From assembly GCA_905216025.1 (NCBI GenBank), contig CAJMSE010000005.1:1-64000 (forward strand): 64,000 bases of DNA, read 5' to 3'. The notes below the pieces were generated by a model that was not told the origin of the DNA, searched no databases, and worked only from the letters and a program-made list of their open reading frames with translations. Shown here in pieces: positions 9,214-18,370 of this stretch. Every line of letters starts with the position of its first letter. The stretch's first letter is position 1. The position numbers and the translations under genes are program-made. The DNA comes from an uncultured bacterium. Lineage in GTDB: Bacteria > Bacteroidota > Bacteroidia > Bacteroidales > Bacteroidaceae.

Positions 9214-9244
9214 TTTGCCGTTATGGATTATTTGCGTAATTTTG
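9214..9244 (+). promoter_or_regulatory. Promoter of the FAS1-SusCD operon
   Basis: A TTTG -33 box at 9214-9217 and a TAATTTTG -7 box at 9237-9244 are separated by 19 bases, matching the Bacteroidales consensus. This predicts a leader of about 185 bases before the first ATG. Confidence 0.75.
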
Positions 9245-9250
9245 TCAGCG

Positions 9251-9439
9251 ATAACTTAAGAAACTATAATCAATCTATATCTATTAAAACAGTATTCTGA
9301 CGCTAAGGACTCTTTTGCAAGGCAGTGCGCGGTCTGTATCTGTGTGTGCGAGCCACACAATAAGATATATAATGTACACGCGCGAGGGCGTTGAGGCCTG
9401 TTTACATCGGGATGTGAAATTATTAACAACAGTATCATA
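9251..9439 (+). other. Long 5' leader of the FAS1-SusCD operon
   Basis: About 185 untranslated bases precede the first lipoprotein gene. A small hairpin (TGTGTG and CACACA around 9341-9358) is visible, but no known riboswitch is recognised. The leader could host an antisense or attenuation control; this is speculation. Confidence 0.35.
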
Positions 9440-11737
9440 ATGAACAGAAAAAAGAACTTGTTTATTTCGATGGCTGCGCTTCTTCTGGCAGGGGGGGTGA
9501 GTTCGTGCACGGACGACCTCTCCGAGAGCGACCACTACAAGGCGCCGGACTGGTTGAAGGGTAATGCCTACGAAGTATTGCAGGGGGAAGGAAACCACAG
9601 TATCTTCCTCAGAGGCGTAGACCTGTCCGACTACAAGTCGATTGTGCAGGGCAACAGTATCGTCACGGTCATGGCGCCGGACGACAACGCATTCCGCAAA
9701 TTCCTCGAAGAGAAAGGCGTCAAGTCTATCGACGACCTTGACCGCCAGTACCTCAACAAGCTCATCGGCTACCATCTGATGTACTATGCCTTCGACTGGG
9801 CCAAGATGGTGAACTTCCGTCCGGACGACGGCGACGGAGCAACGGAAGAGGATAAGGAAGTCTTCGCGGGCTATTACTACAAGCACCGCACGCACAGCAT
9901 CGACCCGATAGAGCAGCAGCGCGTCAAGCTGACACCCGATGCAAGCAGCGACACACTGATAAGCATCTACCACAACGAGCGCTACCTGCCCGTGTTCTCA
10001 AACAAGATGTTCGAGACGAAGCAGATAGACGCACAGTACAACTACACATATTTCTTCCCCGACACCGAATGGAAGGGCACAGCCGGCGCACAGGGAACAT
10101 TCAACGTGGCCAACGCAAAGGTCAAGGACAATGCGAGCGTGGTCACCGACAACGGCTACCTCTATCACGTGGACCACGTCATAGAGCCGCTCAACACCAT
10201 CTACGACGAGCTGAAGAACAACCCCGACTACTCGGACTACGTAGCTCTCTACGACTCTTATTCGACATACGTGCCGGCTTCCGACGAGGTGAACACCTCG
10301 CTCGGATATACCGCTTACCAGCACACGCACGGCGACTTGCCGCCCATCGCGCTGGAGTGGCCCGTGCCGAGCTGGCAGCATGTGAGCACGCTCGAGCGCA
10401 GAGGCTATAATGTCTTCGCCCCGTCGAACGCCGCCATGGACGAGTTCTTCCGCACATACTGGACCGCAGAGGGCGGCTATGAGACGCTCGCCGACCTCGA
10501 TCCGAAAATCAAGGAGTACTTCATCTACCAGACTTTCTCGAGCGAAGGCTTCATCGTCTTCCCCGAGGAGATAAAGAAGGGACTCGTGGAGACAGTCTAC
10601 GGCACACCGGTGAACATCGACCCCGACATGGTGGACAACCGCAGGGTGTGCGCAAACGGCGTGCTCTACGGTATGGACAAGATGGAAGCCCCGGCAATAT
10701 TCTCGTCGGTTGCAGGTCCGGCATTCAAGGACAAGAACTACGTGACATACCTGTATGCCCTTACAGGTTCGGAGAAGGTGCTCGCCCTCGCGTCAAAGAA
10801 CACGAGCTTCGTCACCCTCATCCCGACCAACGCGCAGTTTGAGGCCACCGACCCCGCCATCCGTCTCTATCAGACGACCACCGGCAAGCAGATACAGCAG
10901 TTCAGCAGCGATGCCGGCGACTTCGTGGAGATGGGCAAGGGTGCCCTCGAGACCATCGTCGACATGCACACCGCACAGAACGTCTCGTCGCTCGACGGCG
11001 AGGGCACGAAGGTCATCACGACCAACCGCGCATACAACTACTGGTTCGTGAAGGACGGCAAGATTACCACCAACGCCCTCTTCAACGAGCAGCTCGAACC
11101 CGCATACACCGGCACGCCCTTCGTCTCGCTCACCAAGATAGAGAACAACGGCGGCAGCTGGTCTAACGGTAATGCCTACGCCTACGACGCCACGGCCATC
11201 TTCGAGCCCGCATCGGGCGACGGCCTGGGCCGCAAGTTCGCCGTATGCAACGACAAGAACTATCCTTATTATATGTTCGCGCAGCTGCTTCAGAAGGCCG
11301 GTCTCGTCACGGGCAACGAGCTCTCTCCGAGCATCACTACAGCAGACAGCCGCTTCTTCGCGTTCGTGCCCACGAACGCCGCCATCGCGGCAAACCTCGC
11401 CAACATCCCCGGATGCAGCAAGCTGACCGTCACCGACGGCACGCTCTCCGGCACACCGTCGGGCAGCGAAAAGACCGCACTGGCCAATTACCTGCGCTCA
11501 TACTTCGTGAACTCGCTGATGAACTCGTTTACCGCCTATCCTTATATAGGCTCTACATGCAAGGGCGAGTTCAACACGGCAGGCACGCACCGCATGAACG
11601 TGGCCGATACGGGCACCAAGCTGACCGTCAGCTTCGTAGGCTCGGGCAAGGCCGTAGACGTAGTGGCAGACTACTCTTACCTGCCCTTCGCCTTCAACGA
11701 CGGATGCTTCCACCTTATTGACGGCATACTGGAATGA
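9440..11737 (+). CDS. Four-module fasciclin (FAS1) lipoprotein
   Basis: The 765-residue protein starts with a lipoprotein signal peptide whose lipobox ends at Cys23 (GGVSSC). The acidic stretch after the cysteine (TDDLSESD) resembles a Bacteroidetes surface-export signal. Four FAS1-like modules can be seen from their first motifs: VTVMAPDDNAF near residue 75, YNVFAPSNAAM near 323, VTLIPTNAQF near 457 and FFAFVPTNAAI near 635. YH-motif helices (LIGYHLMYY) occur in between. FAS1 domains mediate adhesion or ligand binding. It is the first gene of the operon, 21 bases before susC, the position often taken by accessory surface lipoproteins. The ligand is unknown. Confidence 0.85.
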   Translation: MNRKKNLFISMAALLLAGGVSSCTDDLSESDHYKAPDWLKGNAYEVLQGEGNHSIFLRGVDLSDYKSIVQGNSIVTVMAPDDNAFRKFLEEKGVKSIDDLDRQYLNKLIGYHLMYYAFDWAKMVNFRPDDGDGATEEDKEVFAGYYYKHRTHSIDPIEQQRVKLTPDASSDTLISIYHNERYLPVFSNKMFETKQIDAQYNYTYFFPDTEWKGTAGAQGTFNVANAKVKDNASVVTDNGYLYHVDHVIEPLNTIYDELKNNPDYSDYVALYDSYSTYVPASDEVNTSLGYTAYQHTHGDLPPIALEWPVPSWQHVSTLERRGYNVFAPSNAAMDEFFRTYWTAEGGYETLADLDPKIKEYFIYQTFSSEGFIVFPEEIKKGLVETVYGTPVNIDPDMVDNRRVCANGVLYGMDKMEAPAIFSSVAGPAFKDKNYVTYLYALTGSEKVLALASKNTSFVTLIPTNAQFEATDPAIRLYQTTTGKQIQQFSSDAGDFVEMGKGALETIVDMHTAQNVSSLDGEGTKVITTNRAYNYWFVKDGKITTNALFNEQLEPAYTGTPFVSLTKIENNGGSWSNGNAYAYDATAIFEPASGDGLGRKFAVCNDKNYPYYMFAQLLQKAGLVTGNELSPSITTADSRFFAFVPTNAAIAANLANIPGCSKLTVTDGTLSGTPSGSEKTALANYLRSYFVNSLMNSFTAYPYIGSTCKGEFNTAGTHRMNVADTGTKLTVSFVGSGKAVDVVADYSYLPFAFNDGCFHLIDGILE

Positions 11738-11758
11738 TAACAAAAGAGCATTAACAGA

Positions 11759-14700
11759 ATGAAAACAATAAAGACAAATATGAGGATTACACTCCTGCTG
11801 CTGGTGATGGCCATGTCGTGCGTCAGCGCATTCGCACAGCAGAAGGTTATTTCGGGTGTCGTCTCGGAAAAGATAGGCAATGGAAAAGAGCCGATCCTCG
11901 GTGCAAACGTGGTGCTGGTGAACTCCCAGAACCGATATGTCAAGGGTGCTGTCACCGACATGGACGGTAACTACACCCTGCAAGTGCCCGCCAACAGCGG
12001 CAAACTGAAGATACGAGTGTCGTATATCGGTATGCAGACGCAGACCGTAAACTACACCGGACAGACACACCAGAACTTCACCATGACATCGGAAACGATG
12101 ATAAAGGAGGTGAAGGTGACGGCCCGCCGCTCGGACCGCATGGGCGTGTCGCGCCTCGAGCAGACGTCTTCAATACAGACCCTGCAGGTGGGCGAGATTG
12201 TGGAGCAGAGCCCTATCGGTACTATCGAGGAGGCCCTGCAGGGACAGATTTCCGGTCTTGACATCAACCTCGGCGGCGACCCGGGTGCCCGCAGCTCTAT
12301 CCGAATCCGCGGTACAAGCACCCTCGACGGCGACGCCGAACCGCTCATCGTTGTCGACGGCGTGCCCTACGACACCGAGATTTCAGACGGCTTCAGCTTC
12401 AGCACCGCCAACGAGGAAGACTTCGGTGCCCTGCTGAACATCGCACCGTCGAACATCGAGAGCATCGACGTGCTCAAGGACGCATCAGCCACGGCCATCT
12501 ACGGCTCGAAGGGTGCCAACGGTGTGCTCCTCATCAACACCAAGCGCGGCGTGCACGGAAAGACACAGTTCTCTTTCTCCTCGAAGTTCACCGTGAAGCA
12601 GGAGCCTTCGTCAATCCCGCTGCTCGACGGCCGCCAGTATACGGCCCTGATGCAGGACGAGCTTTGGAACGCAGCCAACGCCAAGGGTATAGGCAGCGCC
12701 ACGGCTGAGATGGACCGCCTCTTCAACGCCGACGAGATAAACTATAACAAGGCATACAAGTACTACGACGAGTATAACTGCAATACAGACTGGCTCGATG
12801 CCGTCAAGCAGAACGCTTATATCACCGACAACAACTTCTCGATGAGCGGCGGTGGCGAGAAAGCCACATACCGCTTTGCCCTCGGCTACTACGACGAGCA
12901 GGGAACGACGAAGGGAACGGGACTCAACCGTCTGTCGTCGCAGTTGAAGATTACCTATAACTTCTCCGACCGCCTGCGCGTGCACACCGACTTCTCTTTC
13001 ACAAACACCGTCAAAGACGGTAACGTGGTGGAGAACGCCCGTGCCATGGCCCAGTCGAAGATGCCTAACCTCAGTCCCTACTGGATTGACGATGCAACCG
13101 GTCAGGCTACAGACCGCTACTTCATGCAGGAAAGCGACTTCCAGGGTGCTTTCACCTCTATCAGCGACAAGAAGGGTAAGAGCAACTTCAACCCCGTGGC
13201 AATGGTAGACCTCGGCTTCAACAAGACCACCATGCGCGAGGAGAAGATGAAGGTGCAGCTCGAGTATGAGTTCCCCTTCCACCTCCGTTTCCAGGGCTGG
13301 GTGTCTCTGAACATGAAGACAAACAAGAACAAGCAGTTCCTCCCGCAGGAGGCTACGGGCGTGCTTTGGACGAACAACTTTGCCAACCGCTCCACCGACG
13401 CCACGTCAGACGCATTCACTCTCCAGACCGAGGGTAAGTTCATATATAATAATGTGTTCGCAAAGAAGCACGGAATCACGGCCACGGCAATCTTCCGTAC
13501 ATACCAGAACCAGAGCTTCAGCAGCAGCGCAGCCACCTACGGCAACGCCTCTACAAACCTTGCCGACCCCGTTGTGGGCAGCGTGGTAGCCTCTTCAGGC
13601 TCAGGAAACTCGGAGACGCGCACCGTCTCGTTCATCGGCCAGGCCGTATACTCATACGACGAGCGCTACTCCTTTAAGGCTTCTGTCAACTACGAGGGCA
13701 ACTCGGCCATGGGTTCTAAAAACCGTTTCGGTACATATCCCGCATTCGGTGTGGCATGGAACATCGAGAAAGAGCACTTCTGGAGCGACGCGTTCCGCAA
13801 GTGGTTCACCGAGGGTAAGCTCCGTGTGGGTCTCGGATGGTCCGGTAAGGCTCCTTCAGGCGAGGCCAAGTATTACGGCGCATACCAGTCGCTCGGCCAG
13901 TATATGGACATGCAGGCCATCTATCCGGTGCGCATGCAGCTCGACAAGCTGAAGTGGCAGAGCACGCGCGAGGTCGACTTCGGTATCGACCTGCGTCTCT
14001 GGGACAGGCTGAACATCACGTTCGACTACTACGACAAGAAGACCACCGACCTGCTGCTCAAGAACACCGACCTGCCGTCGTCTACCAGCTACAGCAAGAT
14101 AGCATGGATAAACTCGGGCGTTCTCTCAAACAAGGGATTCGAGTTCCGCTTCGACTATCAGGTGCTGAAGAAGAAAGACTGGCTCGTTACGGTGAACGCC
14201 AACGTCAGCCGCAACGTCAACAAGGTGGAGGAGCTTCCCTCTACATATAAATATGAGAACTACACGTTCGGCAACGGAAACTACGCGCTGCGCATTCTCG
14301 AGAACGCTCCTATCGGTTCGTTCTACGGATACCGCTATCAGGGCGTGTTCCAGACCACCGAGGATACATACGCACGTGACGCCCAGGGCAACGTGATGCA
14401 CGACTACAACGGCAAGCCCATCGTCATGCGCAACGGAAACACCCTCGTATTCCCCGGCGACGCAAAGTATGAGGATATCAACCACGACGGTGTCATCAAC
14501 GAGAACGATATCGTATACCTCGGCAATGCCAACCCGAAGCTCATCGGCGGTGGCGGATTCCAGGTCAAGTGGAAGGACCTCACCCTCACCACATTCTTCT
14601 ATGGCCGCTTCGGACAGAAGATTATCAACTCCGCACGTATGAACCTCGAGAGCATGTACGGCACAGGAAACCAGAGCACGGCCGTGCTCAACCGCTGGCG

Positions 14701-15031
14701 TGCCGAGGGTGACCAGACCGACATCCCGCGCGCTCTCTACGGCATGGGCTACAACTACCTTGGCTCAGACCGCTTCGTGGAGGATGCAACCTTCGTACGT
14801 CTGAAGACCCTCTCGCTCAGCTGGAACGTGCCGAAGAAGCTCCTTGAGAAGCTGAAGTGGGGCATCACGCGTGCCAACATCTTCGTGACCGGCTACGACC
14901 TCTTCACATGGACAAGCTATAAGGGACAGGATCCTGAGGTGAGCCTGCCTTCAGCAACGAAGCTGGTACAGGATAATGCCACGACGCCTGTCTCGAAGCG
15001 TTACGCATTTGGTATAACCGTTAATTTCTAA
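11759..15031 (+). CDS. SusC/RagA-family TonB-linked outer-membrane transporter
   Basis: This 1090-residue protein is a TonB-dependent importer of the SusC type. After a signal peptide (ending near AFAQQ) comes a carboxypeptidase-regulatory-like domain (residues about 30-110, with VSEKIGNGKEPILGANVVL). A plug follows, with the RIRGTSTLDGDAEPLIVVDG and ATAIYGSKGANGVLLI signatures, then a C-terminal barrel ending in aromatic YAFGITVNF. The susD gene starts 6 bases after its stop, so the two should form a SusCD complex. Substrate cannot be told from the sequence, since no glycanase is in this operon. Confidence 0.95.
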   Translation: MKTIKTNMRITLLLLVMAMSCVSAFAQQKVISGVVSEKIGNGKEPILGANVVLVNSQNRYVKGAVTDMDGNYTLQVPANSGKLKIRVSYIGMQTQTVNYTGQTHQNFTMTSETMIKEVKVTARRSDRMGVSRLEQTSSIQTLQVGEIVEQSPIGTIEEALQGQISGLDINLGGDPGARSSIRIRGTSTLDGDAEPLIVVDGVPYDTEISDGFSFSTANEEDFGALLNIAPSNIESIDVLKDASATAIYGSKGANGVLLINTKRGVHGKTQFSFSSKFTVKQEPSSIPLLDGRQYTALMQDELWNAANAKGIGSATAEMDRLFNADEINYNKAYKYYDEYNCNTDWLDAVKQNAYITDNNFSMSGGGEKATYRFALGYYDEQGTTKGTGLNRLSSQLKITYNFSDRLRVHTDFSFTNTVKDGNVVENARAMAQSKMPNLSPYWIDDATGQATDRYFMQESDFQGAFTSISDKKGKSNFNPVAMVDLGFNKTTMREEKMKVQLEYEFPFHLRFQGWVSLNMKTNKNKQFLPQEATGVLWTNNFANRSTDATSDAFTLQTEGKFIYNNVFAKKHGITATAIFRTYQNQSFSSSAATYGNASTNLADPVVGSVVASSGSGNSETRTVSFIGQAVYSYDERYSFKASVNYEGNSAMGSKNRFGTYPAFGVAWNIEKEHFWSDAFRKWFTEGKLRVGLGWSGKAPSGEAKYYGAYQSLGQYMDMQAIYPVRMQLDKLKWQSTREVDFGIDLRLWDRLNITFDYYDKKTTDLLLKNTDLPSSTSYSKIAWINSGVLSNKGFEFRFDYQVLKKKDWLVTVNANVSRNVNKVEELPSTYKYENYTFGNGNYALRILENAPIGSFYGYRYQGVFQTTEDTYARDAQGNVMHDYNGKPIVMRNGNTLVFPGDAKYEDINHDGVINENDIVYLGNANPKLIGGGGFQVKWKDLTLTTFFYGRFGQKIINSARMNLESMYGTGNQSTAVLNRWRAEGDQTDIPRALYGMGYNYLGSDRFVEDATFVRLKTLSLSWNVPKKLLEKLKWGITRANIFVTGYDLFTWTSYKGQDPEVSLPSATKLVQDNATTPVSKRYAFGITVNF

Positions 15032-15037
15032 GCAACA

Positions 15038-16606
15038 ATGAAGAAGAAAGTATATATATTAGCATGCCTGTTCGGCATGATGCTCACCACATCGTGCAAT
15101 GACTGGCTCGACATCAAGCCGAACAACGAGCAGGTGACAGACGACTACTGGCAGTCGAAGGAAGACGTGGAGTCTGTCGTCACCTCCGGATATTACTACA
15201 TGCGCGACTGCGTGCCTTTCTATATCAAGTGGGGCGAGTTGCGCGGCGGAGCGTTCTACTCAAACAACACCGCCGACAACAAACTGCAGGATTTCAACCT
15301 CACGCCGAGCTATGCACTCTGCAAGTGGGACGATATATATAAGGTGATAGGTATGGCAAACTCCGTTCTCGCATACGCCCCCGGGGTGCGCGGCCTGGAC
15401 GACACATACTATGAGTCGATGATGAACTCACATCTCTGCGAGGCTTACTTCCAGAGGGCTTACTCATACCTTATCCTGCTGAAGAACTATCGTGAGGTGC
15501 CGCTGATAACCCAGCCTTATGTCGACGACAACGCATCCTTCGATGTGGCGAAGTCGAGCGAGGCCGATATCGTGGCCCAGATAAAGAAAGACGTCGAGGC
15601 CGCACTGGCCACTGGAGCCGCCAAGGGTGTCTACGAGACCGACTGGCAGACGAAGGGACGCGCCACGAAGTGGGCTCTCTACGCGCTGATGGCCGACGTG
15701 TGCCTCTGGAACGGAGACTACGACGAGTGCATCAAGTACTGCGACATGATTCTCGATGCAAAGGATCAGTTCCGTCCCGTGTTCATGACGAATACGAACG
15801 ACTGGTACACAATGTTCTATCCCGGAAATTCGAATGAAAGCATCTTCGAGCTCAACTGGGACTACAACATCGAGCTTAAGAACAATAACTTTGCCACGAC
15901 GATGTGGTCTCAGAGCTCAAGCTCACGCTTCCGCTTCACCAACGACGTCATGGAGAAGATGCGTTCGGAGATGGATGAGGTCATTTCTTCTGGAGCGTCG
16001 ATAGACGGCCGCGTGGGCCGCATGTACCTCGCTACGTTCGTAGCACCCGGCGGCGCATACCAGACGGCAGCCGAGTTCTACCTGTGGAAGTACAACGGAA
16101 CGGATATCCTCGATGCCAGCACGGGCCGCGTGCACCAGGATGCCAACTTCATCATATACCGTGTGGCTGAGGTTATCCTCATGAAGGCCCAGGCAGAGAT
16201 AATGAAGGGTAACTTCCGCGAGGCACTCGTGCAGATCAACCGTATCCGCAACCGTGCCGGACTGGGCAACTACAGCGGCATCGACCTCGATGCGGCAGAT
16301 GCCGACGCACAGATTGCACAGCTCGACGAGCAGACCCTGCTGGAGGAGGTTCTCGACCAGAAGGAGCTCGAGTTCATCGGCGAGGGCAAGCGCTGGTACG
16401 ACCTGCTGTGGTTCGGAAGAATCGCCGGAAACAAGTATAAGGATCAGTTCATCACGCAGGTGCTGCTCGGCAACCAGACGACGAACAAGTCATGGATTCG
16501 TTCGGTGCTCATCGACCCGAACTCATGGTACATGCCCATACCGCAGTCGGATATCGACCATAACCGTCTGCTTGAGCAGAATCCGTATTATTCATCAACA
16601 AAATAA
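15038..16606 (+). CDS. SusD/RagB-family nutrient-binding lipoprotein
   Basis: The 522-residue lipoprotein has a lipobox ending at Cys20 (LTTSC) and the SusD helical TPR-like scaffold. Visible signatures are LCEAYFQRAYSYLILLKNY, INRIRNRAGL and the C-terminal LDQKELEFIGEGKRWYDLLW. SusD proteins sit as a lid on SusC at the cell surface and bind the cargo. It is tightly coupled to the upstream susC (6-base gap) and to the downstream FAS1 gene (15-base gap). Confidence 0.95.
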   Translation: MKKKVYILACLFGMMLTTSCNDWLDIKPNNEQVTDDYWQSKEDVESVVTSGYYYMRDCVPFYIKWGELRGGAFYSNNTADNKLQDFNLTPSYALCKWDDIYKVIGMANSVLAYAPGVRGLDDTYYESMMNSHLCEAYFQRAYSYLILLKNYREVPLITQPYVDDNASFDVAKSSEADIVAQIKKDVEAALATGAAKGVYETDWQTKGRATKWALYALMADVCLWNGDYDECIKYCDMILDAKDQFRPVFMTNTNDWYTMFYPGNSNESIFELNWDYNIELKNNNFATTMWSQSSSSRFRFTNDVMEKMRSEMDEVISSGASIDGRVGRMYLATFVAPGGAYQTAAEFYLWKYNGTDILDASTGRVHQDANFIIYRVAEVILMKAQAEIMKGNFREALVQINRIRNRAGLGNYSGIDLDAADADAQIAQLDEQTLLEEVLDQKELEFIGEGKRWYDLLWFGRIAGNKYKDQFITQVLLGNQTTNKSWIRSVLIDPNSWYMPIPQSDIDHNRLLEQNPYYSSTK

Positions 16607-16621
16607 TAAGGAGGAGAACAA

Positions 16622-18346
16622 ATGAAGATATTTAAGTGTTTCAACAGAATAGCGGTTTGTGCCTTCGCGGCACTCTCCCTGTCGGCATGCGACTCAGACG
16701 TGTTCGACATAAACTCCGACCCGTTCAAGGGCCAGAACTACGTGAACATCCTGAACTCGCCAATCTCCGTATACCTCGATGGCGAGCCGGACTTCTCTGA
16801 GTACGTCAAGGCGCTCAGGTATTCAGATACCTACAACGCCCTGAACCAGTCTACCGACGGTGTCAGCTTCACGGCCTTCGCACCCAACAACGAAGCCATG
16901 CAGGAGTTTTACGGCCGTCGCGGCGTCAGCAGCCTCGAGGAACTGACGAAGGACTACGTGCGCTCGTTCGTGCTCTATCACACCCTGCCCGACTCGCTGC
17001 AGACGGAGACGTTCATCACGAAGACCTCCGTCACCAACCTTGTGGGCGAGCAGCTCTCCGTGGCGATAGACTCGACAAACGCCGGCGAGGCAACGCTCAA
17101 CGGTGAGGGACAGATTGTCCAGATGGGCATCAGTGCCTACAACGGAAAGATATATGTGCTCTCGAAGGCCATGACCCCGCTCGTAGAGAATGTGTTTGAG
17201 CGCATCGTGGACGCCGGCGACTCGAAGATTATGGCCGATGCCATCCGTGCCACCGGCTGGGACAAGGACCTTTCAGTCATCGCCGACACAATAGTAGAGG
17301 ATGGAATAAAGAAGATCAACAAGCGCTACTATACCGTGCTCAACGTATCCGACGAGGTGTTCGGCCGCAGCAACATCGGCAACCTCGACCAGCTCAAGGG
17401 CGCTCTCGCTGCAGCCAATGCCGACCGCGGACTTGACGTGGACAGCCTGCTGCGCGAATATGTGGCCTATCACATCATCTCAAACATCTACAAGACATCA
17501 GAACTCGGCGGCGTCACTACGACAGATACCCGCATCTGGGACACAGCCGCAAAGAATCAGGTGCTCACCATGCGTACCGACACGCTCGCAGCACAGGAGG
17601 CTGACCGCTATATCCTCAACGAGGACGGCGTCAGCGCCAAGTTCATCCCCGAGGAGTCTAACGTGCGTGCAAAGAACGGATATGTGCACCGCCTGACCTC
17701 ATGGCTCCCCGTGTGGGAACCGAAGCAGTCGGTCATCGTATGGGACCTCGGCGACTACACCGAAATCAAGAACATGGTGGCAGCCGACGATTATCAGCCA
17801 GCAGAGGCTCCGTCTACTGAGACCAGGACCCGCGTGGCCACGGCCGCATGCTTCACCTACGAGATGAGCGAGTCGGGCTCGAGCAACAACTCATACTCCG
17901 ACATCGACTACGTCACCAGCAAGTCGTATAAGCTCAACGGCGAGACCGTCTATGCCAACAACAACGACAAGATTGTGTTCAACGTCGGCTATATGGGCTC
18001 AGTGCAGATGCCGACCCCGACAATCGTGAAGGGTAAGTATAAGGTGGAGCTCTCCATCATATACACCGCCACGCAGAGCTTCATGCGCCAGCAGACCAAG
18101 GGTAACGGCGGACTGCTCCGCATGTCGTTCGACGGCACCGAGGAGTCGACCGTGTTCGTGGCACCCTACACCAAGGTGCCGAGCGCACTGCCCGGTGTCT
18201 ACAAGTCGACCATCTACGACGAGATAGAGTTCACCGAGACGGCGGCGCACAACTTCAAGTTCGTTGTGCTCGACCCGGCGGCCAGCTCCGAAAAGGGCTT
18301 CAGCCTGCAGTTCGACTGCATCACTTTCACACCGATTGAAGAATAA
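16622..18346 (+). CDS. FAS1 lipoprotein with C-terminal beta-sandwich-like domain
   Basis: The 574-residue protein has a lipobox ending at Cys23 (LSLSAC). The first FAS1 module (about residues 35-195) shows VSFTAFAPNNEAM, FVLYHTL and the closing NGKIYVLSKAMTPL. A second, less regular FAS1 module spans about 195-365, ending at AKNGYVHRLTSWLPV. Residues about 370-574 form a separate predicted beta-rich domain of unknown family. It resembles the end of the next protein in the operon and may be a ligand-binding module. A GGAG-like sequence (AGGAGAA) lies just before the ATG, which is unusual among these genes. Confidence 0.85.
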   Translation: MKIFKCFNRIAVCAFAALSLSACDSDVFDINSDPFKGQNYVNILNSPISVYLDGEPDFSEYVKALRYSDTYNALNQSTDGVSFTAFAPNNEAMQEFYGRRGVSSLEELTKDYVRSFVLYHTLPDSLQTETFITKTSVTNLVGEQLSVAIDSTNAGEATLNGEGQIVQMGISAYNGKIYVLSKAMTPLVENVFERIVDAGDSKIMADAIRATGWDKDLSVIADTIVEDGIKKINKRYYTVLNVSDEVFGRSNIGNLDQLKGALAAANADRGLDVDSLLREYVAYHIISNIYKTSELGGVTTTDTRIWDTAAKNQVLTMRTDTLAAQEADRYILNEDGVSAKFIPEESNVRAKNGYVHRLTSWLPVWEPKQSVIVWDLGDYTEIKNMVAADDYQPAEAPSTETRTRVATAACFTYEMSESGSSNNSYSDIDYVTSKSYKLNGETVYANNNDKIVFNVGYMGSVQMPTPTIVKGKYKVELSIIYTATQSFMRQQTKGNGGLLRMSFDGTEESTVFVAPYTKVPSALPGVYKSTIYDEIEFTETAAHNFKFVVLDPAASSEKGFSLQFDCITFTPIEE

Positions 18347-18370
18347 CGATAACACTTAAAGCAGACAATC

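Noticed and set aside
8537..9439. tRNA or riboswitch in the long gap
   Set aside because: No cloverleaf or known aptamer motif could be found by eye; only repeats and the operon promoter and leader.
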